Origin: Maylandia zebra
Lineage: Eukaryota; Chordata; Actinopteri; Cichliformes; Cichlidae
Reading direction: 5' to 3'
NCBI RefSeq assembly: GCF_041146795.1
Contig: NC_135169.1
Location: 10,014,764 to 10,078,763 of the forward strand
Length of the DNA: 64,000 bases
The translations under genes were made by a program, and so were the position numbers. Within the stretch, counting starts at the first letter, position 1, and the number at the start of each line of letters is the position of its first letter. Under the pieces are notes generated by a model. That model did not search any database, was not told the DNA's origin, and saw nothing but the letters and a program-made list of their open reading frames with translations. Of this stretch, positions 11,143 to 21,036 are shown piece by piece.

Positions 11143-12269
11143 AGCAATGGAGGGTTCCCGTTTCCCGTTAGCGAGGAACTGGACATGGTTGCAGACTGGC
11201 TCGTAGGTTGTTGGGGTGCATTACAGTGTCTGGCCATATGTCCCACCCCTTCACATCGGAGACAAATAGGCTGACCCTCTCTAGTGTACTTAGGCTTGGG
11301 CTTAGCTTTAACACCTCTACTGTCTTCAGAACTGGCAGTCTGTGTTGTGAGCTCCCTCACTGCATTAGTTAACTCCCCTATGGCTTTACCCTGTTGTGTG
11401 ATTATTTTAACCATCTCTTGCAGAGCCATGGTAAAGTCTGTCTGTACATCACTGGTGGAGGTTGTCTTTTCACAGCTTTCATCTGGCCTGTCACTCACTA
11501 TATTTCTATGTCTGGCTACATTAGTGCTGCGTGGACGATCTTCCATAGTCCACATGATTGCCTCCTCTCTAACATCAAAGAGACTACACTCAGGCTTGTC
11601 CCTAGTGAGCCTACGTAGTTCACGCCGAAGATTTGGGGCATGCACACCTTCAATGAATTGATCCCGAAGTGCCAGCTGTGTGTTGGGTACTACATTAGGG
11701 GACTGCTGTATTGCAGCATTGAGCAACTGAGAGAGTGCATGTGAATAATCTCGCAGGTCTTCCCCATCTAGTTGGCGGCGTGCATAGAAAGCATGCAAGA
11801 GCTGTGGTGTGGTGCGCTTCTCTCTAAATGCCTCCCTCAAATATGAAAAGAGATCACTCGGTTGCTTCACCTGGCCTGCCATACGTAACTTAACTTCCTC
11901 TAGGGCAGACCCTTTCAGCTGTGAGAGGATAAAGTCGGTTTGATCCTCTCCACGCAGACCCCTAGTTCTTATTGCTCTTTCCACCTCTTCTATGAATTCA
12001 TCAACAGTGTAAGCATCTTTAGCTGGTTCCCCACTAAAAGGTACAATCACCTTTTCTCTTGGAATGTACACGACAGATCTGGTTGGAACATTACCCATGT
12101 TAGCAATACTAGACATAACAGCATCATGTTTCCTACTCAGTTCGTTAATCTTTGTTTGTAGCTCCACCAACGGGTTACCTGCACTGTCAAACAACGAGGC
12201 AGCTTGACTGTCTTCAGTGGGGATAGCTCCGGCCCCTGAAGGACCTTCCCCTTCGTCCTCTTGCGACAT
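11139..12269 (-). CDS. gag: Gypsy element 1 Gag
   Basis: 376 codons. Residues about 70-250 resemble the helical capsid region of Ty3/Gypsy Gag proteins (a QLKGSA...FREK...L.DYS pattern), preceded by a predicted coiled segment (35-55). A single CCHC zinc knuckle is formed by C336, C339, H344 and C349, as expected for RNA binding by nucleocapsid. The stop overlaps the pol ATG. Gag would assemble the particle that packages the element RNA. The leader between the 5' LTR and the start codon (about 300 nt) contains the primer site. Confidence 0.9.
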   Translation of the reverse strand: MSQEDEGEGPSGAGAIPTEDSQAASLFDSAGNPLVELQTKINELSRKHDAVMSSIANMGNVPTRSVVYIPREKVIVPFSGEPAKDAYTVDEFIEEVERAIRTRGLRGEDQTDFILSQLKGSALEEVKLRMAGQVKQPSDLFSYLREAFREKRTTPQLLHAFYARRQLDGEDLRDYSHALSQLLNAAIQQSPNVVPNTQLALRDQFIEGVHAPNLRRELRRLTRDKPECSLFDVREEAIMWTMEDRPRSTNVARHRNIVSDRPDESCEKTTSTSDVQTDFTMALQEMVKIITQQGKAIGELTNAVRELTTQTASSEDSRGVKAKPKPKYTREGQPICLRCEGVGHMARHCNAPQQPTSQSATMSSSSLTGNGNPPLL

Positions 12270-12540
12270 ACTGCAATGTCTCTGAGTCTTTACTGCAGCA
12301 GATTCCCACAGTCACTTGTAGATGAGATTCAACAGTCCAAAATCTGTGTCAGGCGCCCTCCTCGTCCAATGGCTGAAGCAGGCTCCTGTTGTACCAACTG
12401 CCACTGCACCGAACCACCTCAGGACGTCCACACTGCGATTGCCGCCCTCTGGGAAGGACTGGGATCTTCTAAGCCACTACTGTTGTCTATAAAGCCCCAC
12501 TCACTGTGTCTCTCTATACTGAAACTCAAAACTAACCTGA

Positions 12541-12560
12541 GAATCCCACTTCTGACACCA
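12541..12560 (-). other. primer binding site, tRNA-Leu type (element 1)
   Basis: Read on the minus strand it is TGGTGTCAGAAGTGGGATTC, complementary over 20 nt to the 3' end (with CCA) of vertebrate tRNA-Leu(CAG) as I recall it. It starts five bases inside the 5' LTR boundary at 12566. Confidence 0.85.
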
Positions 12561-12565
12561 AACTA

Positions 12566-13560
12566 TGTGGCCCGGTCATGGGGAATGAGACAGGACACAG
12601 GAAATACTCTTTTGTGGGCTTTTTTATTCTCCGACTGTACTCGGAGGAGCACAGTTTTAATTCTGTAGTTTTGAGTGAAACGGCAAAATTTAACTATTCC
12701 ACTGGCTCAGCCTAAACTGCCTTTCAGGGTCTGAGACAACAGTAACTATCATATGTACATGTTAAATCCAAACAGTATAGACAACAGTAGTGACCTGTCA
12801 AGAAACAAATACAACAAAAAAAGAGAAAACAAAACAAATAAACACATTGTTTACATCCCACAACTTCGCAGGTCAACTGGCAATAAAGTGCACTGTAAAC
12901 TCTCTTTTAAACATACATTTCTATGGGAGAACATCATGAACTCACTTCGGTTTCTCCACACAGCTACTGTGCTAGGACAAGTACACACGCAGGAATCACA
13001 CAGCAAGTAATCTCCCCTCTGAATCAAACAGAAACATACAGAGTTATGCAAAGTGAGTAAAAGTACAAACTTAACAACTTTGAAATCTGTTAGGACACTG
13101 TAACTACTCACGCCAACCCGCTCTTCAGTCCCTTTCACAGCACGTGACCATTAAACATGCACCCGTCGCGCGTTAAGAACTGTACAGAAATGGTCACAAA
13201 CATGGAGTCATTGCTAAAGAAACTTAGCTAATTACAGTCTACTACAACACTGGTGACAATATTTTGCAGTATGCTACACTTTTTAGCACATTTACCTCGT
13301 GTGTAGCTAGCCACAGAATCTTTTGCAGTCTCTAACTCTCCAGTGCTCCCGCTCACAGCGCTCAGTGTGACACAAACTTGAGTGCATGCGTGCTCTGGCT
13401 TACGGCGGCTCTTAAAGGGACAGTATACCCCCAAAACGCGAGGTCTAGTCATCACCATGACAACCCTACAACAGACCTCCGGTAGACAGGCAACCAGTTA
13501 AAAACACAATTCCCTCTTTTTAAACCCTTTCCATGCGTAGTATTAGTTCACTTGGCTACA
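12566..13560 (-). repeat. 5' LTR of Gypsy element 1
   Basis: 995 bp; differs from the 3' LTR at one position that I could find. It should hold the promoter for the minus-strand transcript; I did not assign a TATA box with confidence. Confidence 0.95.
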
Positions 13561-13649
13561 TATAAAATACTTTTTTGTCTATGTTGTTATTGAACAATAG
13601 AAACAAAATAAGAAAGCCGGGAAAAAGAGCAAAGAAATGTGGCCTTTGC

Positions 13650-13676
13650 TACCCCTGAATTTGGACACAGCCTATA
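13650..13676 (-). mobile_element. right terminus of an older Harbinger-like element
   Basis: The plus strand reads CCCCTGAATTTGGACACAGCC, the inverse of the terminal repeat GGCTGTGTCC-AAATTCAGGGG used by the elements at 13700-17030 and 30346-33425. The body of this older element was split by Gypsy element 1. Confidence 0.55.
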
Positions 13677-13777
13677 TATACTCACACAGGTAATAAGGAC
13701 ATGGGTCGTATCCTTTGTGTCCTACCATATCCCAGGATTCATTGCAGGCGATACAGAAGGTTGTTTGTCTGACAACA

Positions 13778-14613
13778 ATGGCAGTCGAAGCAGGAGAGGA
13801 AAACACTTTCAAATGTAAGTATATGAAAATCTTTTGGTACTGTTACGTAAACCAGTTACACCCCAGTTCTTTTTCCCCTCAGGTCTCCAGAGACCATACC
13901 GGACCCAGTAGCATGCACCTTCTGGAAGAGGTTGCCCTTGGCCATCGGCCTCTTGTTGTCTTACTTTTACAGCTAAACATGTAGAGAGTCTCCTGCAAAC
14001 CTACTTCTAAGTAATGACAATTATGAGCTCCCCTCACCCAAGCTACACTCAATTCTTCTCTTTCCTATCTGTTCCGTCGGTCCTAGCATCCCCCAACTGT
14101 AGCTTCCTGTCTCCGTTTATGACAGGCTGACCCCCAGTGTCAATAAATTCCTCTACACAATTACACACACTCTCAGGTCTATAACTAAACCAAACTAAAA
14201 CACACAGACATTCACAAATCCTTTCCTATTCCTCTGATCGACAGCTGGACCCCCTCATCTAAGCAAAGTCAAGCACATTATATTCTAATTATGTTTTCTT
14301 TTACTCACTTTCTCTTCTTTTACTCACAGTACAAAGGTAAATATTTATATTGGTTGAATTGTTAGGCTTTGGGCAGCTGCATAGACTTGTTTTTTTTTTT
14401 TAAATTAAAATAATGGTAACCTAGCTTGTATGGTGGGTCCCGCAGTTTTTCATGTATTGCTCCTTACATACAGCCAAATTAGATTTTTTCTGAATGAACC
14501 TTTTTGTGATATGTTTTAGGGACCAAAGAGCAAATGGCTCAATTTATTAAAATGAGAGGAGAAAATCATCACCTCCTCACTGGGGTGAAGAATTGGGCCA
14601 CTGTGGTGTGGAG
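13778..14613 (+). pseudogene. Myb/SANT-like DNA-binding protein of copy B (exons 1-2)
   Basis: Exon 1 (13778-13814) starts at ATG and ends at a GTAAGT donor. Exon 2 (14520-14613) has a TTTTAG acceptor and a GGTAC donor. Joined, they read ...TFKWTKEQMAQFIKMR and on to LTGVKNWATVVWR, a pattern of Myb/SANT-like trihelix domains (two spaced tryptophans). The third exon begins near 14800 (ILEKMGLQG) but is cut by the hAT element at 14864, so the gene is broken. In Harbinger elements such a protein helps bring the transposase to DNA; that role is inferred. Confidence 0.55.
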
Positions 14614-14863
14614 GTACAAGAATAAATCATTTTACACATCATATTCATACGAGGATGGTTTTATTAACCCTCATGCTCTACAGAGCCTGTGATGTGCAGA
14701 CGTTATTCCTCTGGTGTTCTGCTGGGAAAACTTTTGGTTTTAGGGATTTACATAGTTGCCATGGTTTCCTCTCTTCTCTTATTTGTTGTGTGCGATCAGG
14801 ACAATTCTAGAGAAGATGGGCCTACAGGGGAAAGTCCCCCCTCACAGGCCAGAAAGAAATGGG

Positions 14864-16525
14864 CAGTGTTGGATAAGTTACTTTAAAATAGTAACTTAGT
14901 TACATTACTAGTTACTTCTATCAAAAGTAACTCAGTTACTTCAAGTTACTCGTTACTTTCAAAGTAACTAGTTACTAGGGAAAGTAACTTTGGTTTTACT
15001 CAGAATTCTCTTGTTAATGTGTTACTTCCATAACTTTGCCAGTCTTCTAGCTTGCTTACTTGCCACAGTGCACTGTGCCACCTACCAATAGACAGGAAAA
15101 GATAATGTGCATATTTCCACGAGAGAAATCCCACGCCTGGACCGTCATTGACTGCTGCCATGATTCTAGCCTACGTCACAGCGTCATGTGTGCCTTTTAC
15201 ATCCAACACAAAAAGTGCAGTCGTGGTGCTTTGATTGTACTCAGAACTCGGAAATTCTGCCTTCTGAATAGGAAGATGTAGGTAACACCAGACTGCAGAT
15301 GAGCTGCAATACAGGGCTGGACTGGGACAGAAAATTGGCCCGGACATTTTGACTAGAGACCGGCCCACCATTATAGGAAAAATTATAAAGCCTTTGAATG
15401 AAAATAAACACACAGTGATGTACACTGTTCTGATGGTATATATGCATCAATCTATCAATTGTTTGTTGTAAGACTCGGATAATTATTTTTTTTTAAAAGC
15501 GAGACATTTTAAATGAGAATAAAAAAGAAAAGTATTTCTTTGTGCCCCCCTCTCCCTGTTAATGCCCTACCTGCCCCCTGGCAAAACTTTGCTAGACCCG
15601 CCCCTGCACAGTTACCAGCTGTCAGCTACATAAAAAAAGGATCCTGGTGTTATTTGTCTCTCAGAAACAGTAAGGACATCTCCTGGTTTCATCTTCATGT
15701 TTCCCTCTCACCACATATACAAACCGACATCATGACCAGCAGCTTTACAGCTGTGGCTCCAGCAAACATCAGCTGATACTAGAAATTAATATTAAATAAA
15801 TTCTAACAACAGCTGATCAAGCTTAAACGTGCTGCTGTTGTTTAGCGCGACATCCGCTGGTTTCCTCTTTCGGCGCAAAGTAAACAAACAAGAGAGCCGA
15901 TCAGCTGATCACTGATCAGTTTTCATGATTGAAGTAGAAACAGGAGAGGGAGGGGGAGAATGAGAGAAGAGGCAGCTGTGCAGCAAAGACACAGAATAAC
16001 TCCAGCTTTGTGTCTTTTTCATTGTAGCTGAATTACGGGACAAACTGTTCCTTTTCACCTCAATAAGAAACGCGTAATATTTTCTCTGAATACCAGATGG
16101 GACGGTTGGCAACTCTAATAACTTATGAACAAAATAAAGTTCAACATCATTAACTTCATAGCACCCACCCAGCTGTATAGAAACTCCGTCATGCTAGCTA
16201 GCACGCAGTACAGAAAAAGTCAGAATAACGAAAATAAACTCCACCTAAACTTGGTTCATATCTGACCCAGAGAGACTGCAGGTCATAACTTCTTACCTGA
16301 AGTTCAGTTCACACTCGGACCGGCGGCTGCTTCGGGTCTCTCCTCTTGCCTCCCTTTTCCTTCATCCACCTGCTGGCCTCCACCACTTGCAAATGTTACT
16401 GAATCTGTGGAAGCTCCGTGATGCCACCACACGAAGTAACGAGTAACGACCCTATCTAAATCCCAGTAACGACTAACGCGTTCCTGGAATAACGCGTACT
16501 TAATAACGCGTTATTCCCAACACTG
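14864..16525. mobile_element. non-autonomous hAT element
   Basis: 1662 bp with CAGTGTTGG at the left and its inverse CCAACACTG at the right. It is flanked by a perfect 8-bp duplication GAAATGGG (14856-14863 and 16526-16533), diagnostic of the hAT superfamily. The left end is rich in AGTAACT repeats and the right end in TAACGCGT repeats. Internal frames are short and unrelated to a hAT transposase. It disrupts exon 3 of the Myb/SANT gene of copy B. Confidence 0.9.
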
Positions 16526-17030
16526 GAAATGGGATAACTTAACATTCCAGGGCTAAGCGCAGCAGTGGGTGACCAAAACGAAAGAGAATCAAACACTGAT
16601 AAGGAACGGGATTGGCCACCCACAACAGGGAGGAAGGGGATAAGGGATCTGGACAATGAGCTGCAAGACCTCATCAAAGGGAGGCAGAGGAAAGAAGGGC
16701 GCAGGACGGGACGGGATGGACAGACTGTTTTCCATTCTTTAACGTTTCATTCCGACATGGCAGGTGTTTCCTTCTAATCTTTTTGTTACATTGTGATATT
16801 TGTGTTGTCAGTTAAAAGTCTTATGTTCTCAATAAATTGATTGAAACAAACAGTAATTGTCACTGAATCCATTTTATTAACATGTATGAACATAATGCTA
16901 ACTCTGGATGATTGGAAATGGATGTTTAGTCAATAACAATGGAGTACATGTCAAGAACAACAAAACAAGAATATTTGTAATGCACCAACAATATATGAAC
17001 ACAGAATAAAATATTTACATCCATTAGGAG

Positions 17031-17279
17031 ATGATTATAGTTTCATCTTTAGAAGCTTGTGCAAATCTTAGAGGCCTTAAACCATCATTAGTGCTCCAGA
17101 ATTGCCCAGAAAGCATTAGGGTCCAGTTATTGAGCTTATAAAATGAGCTGTTTGTGGTGTATACTGATGCTTTGAATTCAAACTTGTGTCACTATTACAT
17201 TAAAGAATTCACTGTTATTTGACTTTTTTCAGCTGAGCGGTGTCTGAGTTTATGCTGTTGAAGAGAAGGGACTCTCAGC
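17031..17279. other. unassigned spacer
   Basis: Sequence between the end of the recognisable match to Harbinger-like copy B and the start of the L2-type LINE. Nothing recognised. Confidence 0.4.
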
Positions 17280-17734
17280 AGTTTTTTTTGTCCTGGTCAA
17301 TGCTGAGAACCTTCAGAAAGTTTTCTCCACAGTGAGACCCACCACATGTCTTTTAGATCCAATTCCTTCTTCACTCTTTAAAACACTTTATGGATTTTTT
17401 GAGGCTGAGCTTTTATACATGATGAATTGCTCTCTTCAGTTGGGTGTCTTCCCTGCTGCCTTTAAAACGGCGGTGGTGAGGCCCCTTCTGAAGAAGAGCA
17501 ATTTGGATTGTAATGATTTTAATAACTACAGACCTGTATCCAACTCACCATTTTTAAGTAAAATCTTAGAAAAAATTGTTTTTACTCAGATTACTGATTT
17601 TCTCAATGATAGACAGATCCTGGAGATATTCCAGTCTGGATTTAGGGTGAACCACAGCACAGAGACTGCTCTCCTAAAGGTTTTAAATGATCTTAGATGT
17701 AACTGGGACGCCCAAAAGCTCTCAGTCCTGGTGC

Positions 17735-18170
17735 TCTGTACTTTTAGGTGACAGAAGGAGACATGAGGCCTGGTCAAAACAGAAGCTGCATTCAGCTTTT
17801 ATGCTCCTTATATCTGGAACAAACTCCCAGAAAGCCTCAGATCAGCTGAAACACTCAGTTTATTTAAATCCAGGTTGAAGACTCACCTGTTCTCAGCTGC
17901 ATTTGAATAAAGCACCAAATCCACACTTTTAAGCTTAAATTTCAAAACTTACATTTTAACTACTGATTTTATCTACTGTTCTGATTTTATCTGTTTTGAT
18001 TTTATATCCTGTTTTGTTTGTTTGTTTGTTAATTAGTTTGTTTGTTTGTTTGCTTGTTTTAATCAATTTTAAATCATGCTTTTATTTGTTTTTGTTTCTA
18101 ATGTCTCTGTAAAGCACTTTGAATCACCTTGTTGTTGAATTGTGCTATACAAATAAACTTGCCTTGCCTT
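17735..18170 (+). mobile_element. second L2 3' end inserted in the LINE
   Basis: About 45 codons of an RT C-terminus (EAAFSFYAPYIWNKLPE onward to SAAFE stop) followed by a 3' UTR with TGTAAAGCACTTTGAATC and a CCTTGCCTTG tail. It lies between two RT segments of the host LINE that are contiguous in related copies. A short TGCT duplication may be the target site. Confidence 0.75.
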
Positions 18171-18529
18171 GCTACTGGATCTAAGCGCAGCCTTTGATAC
18201 AGTAGACCACGCTGTTCTTTTAAACAGACTGAAACACATGGTGGGCCTCTCTGGTGCTGTACACAACTGGTTCACTTCCTGTCTCTCAGACAGATGTTTT
18301 ATGGTGAGTATGGATACATGCTCCTCTAAGATCCATAGAATGACATGTGGTGTGCCCCAAGGGTCGGTTTTAGGCCCTGTACTTTTTAATTTGTATATGC
18401 TCCCTCTCGGCAGTGTCATCAGGAGGCATGGAGTGAACTTCCACAGTTATGCTGATGACACTCAGCTGTACATCTCCGTGTCTCCTGATGACACCAGACC
18501 AATGGATGCCCTTTTTAACTGTATTCTAG

Positions 18530-19384
18530 TGTGGGATAAAAAGGGGATGTTTTTCTGTTATTTTAGTATCGGCATTATTAGTTCATCAGAATCATATAAT
18601 CAGCTTTGCATTAAACATTTATTGAAGCTTTTGACCTTACATTAACATTTGTATTACAGTGATTGTTATAACCTCAGGTTAATCTTCTATTTACAGGTAC
18701 CAGAATAATCATATGATCTTTCATTGCAGGTGTAACCATGATCATCTCATACATATTGCAGTTTGTTGCTCATCATAGAGTTGTGCTCAAGTTAATAAGG
18801 GTTAAAAGCTACAGTCAGTGCGAATGTCTGGCTGATCTATGGAGGGGAAAGGCTTCGAGCATAGAAGGCCGCACGCGCTTACACAACACTGATATCATGT
18901 TATTCTTTGTGATCTTGTATTCAGTTATATCTTTTGTTATGATTTAAGTAGTGGCAGTTGATTAAACAATATTCATTTAATATTACATACTTGATTCAGA
19001 GCATTACACACTGATCACCTTAATCAATCTGGAAATCCTTGTAGCTGCAATGTTGTGTCTCCGCAGGGGACAGTTGGCTCCAGGAGACAGGTGGGAGTCA
19101 GTGCCTGTCCTCGTGAAGGAGAGAATGTTCTTTTCTGTTCTAAATAAACTGTCAACATTGATTGTATTGTACCTGTCTTACGCATGAAGGGGCGTTCTAA
19201 TACCCTGATTTCATAAAACTATGGAAATGTGGTTTTTGAGGTGAGATCTGAGGCTGTCTGCGTACAGTGTCCATCTCCCACGCGTGTGATCATTAAAATC
19301 ATCGTTTGACTCAACCCGGCCGGACCAGTGTTGTTATTGTGGTTTTTCCTCTTGTCTCCATCCCCAATATTTGAATCCGTAACA
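18530..19384. repeat. solo LTR (retrovirus-like) inside the LINE
   Basis: 855 bp starting TGTGGGAT and ending CCGTAACA, flanked by a perfect CTAG duplication (18526-18529 and 19385-19388). Without it the LINE RT frame is continuous across the site. It contains TAAATAAAC at about 19142 as a possible polyadenylation signal if read on the plus strand. No internal retroviral sequence is present, so this is what remains after LTR-LTR recombination. The source family is unknown. Confidence 0.8.
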
Positions 19385-20559
19385 CTAGATATAAGATCTT
19401 GGATGGCAGAAAACTTTTTACAGCTTAACCAGGACAAGACTGAAGTTTTAATCGTTGGTCCCGAGGCTCAGAGAGAGAAACTCTTGTCTAAATTAGAGGC
19501 ATTTTCGCTATGTCCTTCGCTACAAGTGAAAAACCTGGGTGTTATTTTTGACTCTGAGCTTGGTTTTATCCCACATGTTAAACATGTAACCAAAATTGGA
19601 TTTTATCATCTAAAAAATATAGCCAGAGTCACCCTATTCTCTCTCGGGCCAACACGGAGATGCTGATGCATGCTTTTATTACCAGTCGCATTGATTACTG
19701 CCCTGCTCTCTGGTCTTCCTAAGAAGAATATTTCAACTTTACAACTTTTGCAAAACTCGGCAGCTCGTGTGCTGACGAAGACCAGAGGGCGGGCCCACAT
19801 TACACCGGTTTTAGAATCGCTGAACTGGCTCCCCGTGTGTTTCAGGATCGATTTTAAAGTTCTTTTATTGGTTTTTAAATGTCTTAATGGTCTTGGGCCT
19901 TCTTATCTCTCAGATCTGCTTTTACCATACGAACCCTCGCGGACCCTGAGGTCCTCTGGTACTGGCCTTTTGATTGTCCCTAAAGTCAGGACACATACTC
20001 ACGGAGAGGCAGCTTTTCAGTGGTATGGTCCTCGTCTGTGGAACAGCCTGCCGGAGGAGCTCAGGGCCACAGAGAACGTACATGTTTTTAAGAACAGGCT
20101 CAAGACCCACCTTTTTAATTTAGCTTTTACTTAGCGTTTATTTATTTTATGCTTATTTATTCTATCCTGTTCTATTATTAATTTAGGCTTTACCTGATAT
20201 TTATTGATTTTATTCTTATTCATTTTTTAATCTTCTTACTCTATTTATATTTATATTTATATTTATATTGTATCCTGTTATTTATTTTATCATTTTACCC
20301 TGTATATATCGTATTGTGTCATATCTCCAGTGTTTCCTCGGAGGGCGCTCTCTGCACCGGGGCTGTGATTGACCGTGGCTGCTGGGTCTCTGGGGGTCCT
20401 CTCAGCCTGGCTGGGGGGCTCCTTTGCCTCCCTCCTGCTGTGTGCCCAGCCTGGAGGCTGCGGTCTGTAACCGGCTCCCGGTGCAGACGGCTCCCTGTTA
20501 TAGTGTTTCCTCACTTGGCTCATGTGAACCCAGCCCAATTTTTACTCTTTAAGTGTGCG

Positions 20560-20574
20560 CATGTGTGTGTGTGT

Positions 20575-20605
<31 letters not shown>

Positions 20606-20608
20606 GGG
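20560..20608. repeat. (GT)n(G)n microsatellite
   Basis: About 12 GT units followed by a run of about 20 G. It lies in the 3' UTR of the L2 LINE. Length is likely to be polymorphic or uncertain in assembly. Confidence 0.95.
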
Positions 20609-20871
20609 ATATGTGTGTATTCACATCATTTATGTTAATGAGAGTGTGGGGAGTGAATTGGAGGGTGGGGTGGGCTGCTTTTAAGCATGTAAAGCACTTT
20701 GTGCTACATCTTTTTTTATGAAAAGTGCTTTATAAATAAAGACTGATTGATTGATTGTGTTTGTGTATTTATTTCAAAACAAAAACAACAAACTTTTCGC
20801 TTCTTTCAAACCAAATAGCGCATCTATGAACTTGTATCGTTTGAGAACGGCACTGAAAGGTGACGTCAAAT

Positions 20872-20988
20872 GACGTGCAAAAACCTACGGTGGCCCCTAG
20901 AGACAAAACACAAACAAAATCCAAAACACATGCAAATTCCAAAACTCAACGGAAGTGCTCCAGGACGCTACGGGCAGTGTTGAGCTTT
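20872..20988. repeat. dispersed element with three 18-bp units, progenitor type of the 28.4-kb minisatellite
   Basis: Contains GGTGGCCCCTAGAGAC, then CAAAACACAAACAAAATC, CAAAACACATGCAAATTC, then CAACGGAAGTGCTCCAGGA. The reverse complement matches both borders of the array at 28433-29605, where the same 18-bp units are amplified about 60-fold. Confidence 0.75.
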
Positions 20989-21036
20989 TGTTACCTAGTA
21001 ACTACACAAGCCAGGAAGTACCAATGACTGGATTTG

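Larger units (their letters stand above)
5722..13560 (-). mobile_element. complete young Ty3/Gypsy LTR retrotransposon (element 1)
   Basis: Two 995-bp LTRs (5722-6716 and 12566-13560) flank gag and pol on the minus strand. The target duplication is TATA (5718-5721 and 13561-13564). In element orientation the LTRs start TGTAGCC and end GGCCACA. The primer binding site (12560 to 12541) matches the 3' end of tRNA-Leu and a purine tract (AGGGGAGAA, 6725 to 6717) sits next to the 3' LTR. Reading the LTRs side by side I found one substitution (6613 region versus 13453 region), so insertion is very recent. Both ORFs are open, so the copy may be autonomous. No envelope frame and no chromodomain is visible. 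Confidence 0.95.
13700..17030 (+). mobile_element. Harbinger-like element with Myb/SANT-type gene (copy B), left end missing
   Basis: Runs parallel to copy A (30640 to about 32400): same start context, first exon, second exon, third exon and 3' region. It lacks the left terminal repeat and is interrupted by a hAT element at 14864-16525. The 3' part (16534-16850) matches the acidic/basic C-terminal coding region and the AATAAA-rich tail of copy A. I did not see a transposase gene. Superfamily is inferred from the 3-bp target duplications and terminal repeats of relatives and from the Myb/SANT-like partner gene typical of PIF/Harbinger elements. Confidence 0.6.
17280..20755 (+). mobile_element. 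L2-type LINE, 5'-truncated and interrupted
   Basis: Reverse transcriptase segments appear in order at 17330-17734, 18171-18529 and 19385-20134. The 3' UTR ends near 20755 with a TAAAGCACTTTG...TTTATAAATAAAG signature and a short GATT repeat tail. RT motifs: [23 protein letters not shown] and SYADDTQLY. The C-terminal part includes LNWLPVCFRIDFKVLLLV and FKNRLKTHLFNLAF. The endonuclease is missing. Two later insertions split the RT: a second L2 tail (about 17735-18170) and a solo LTR (18530-19384). Frameshifts are also present (for example near 19666). The clade call (L2/CR1 group) comes from motif style and tail. Confidence 0.85.
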
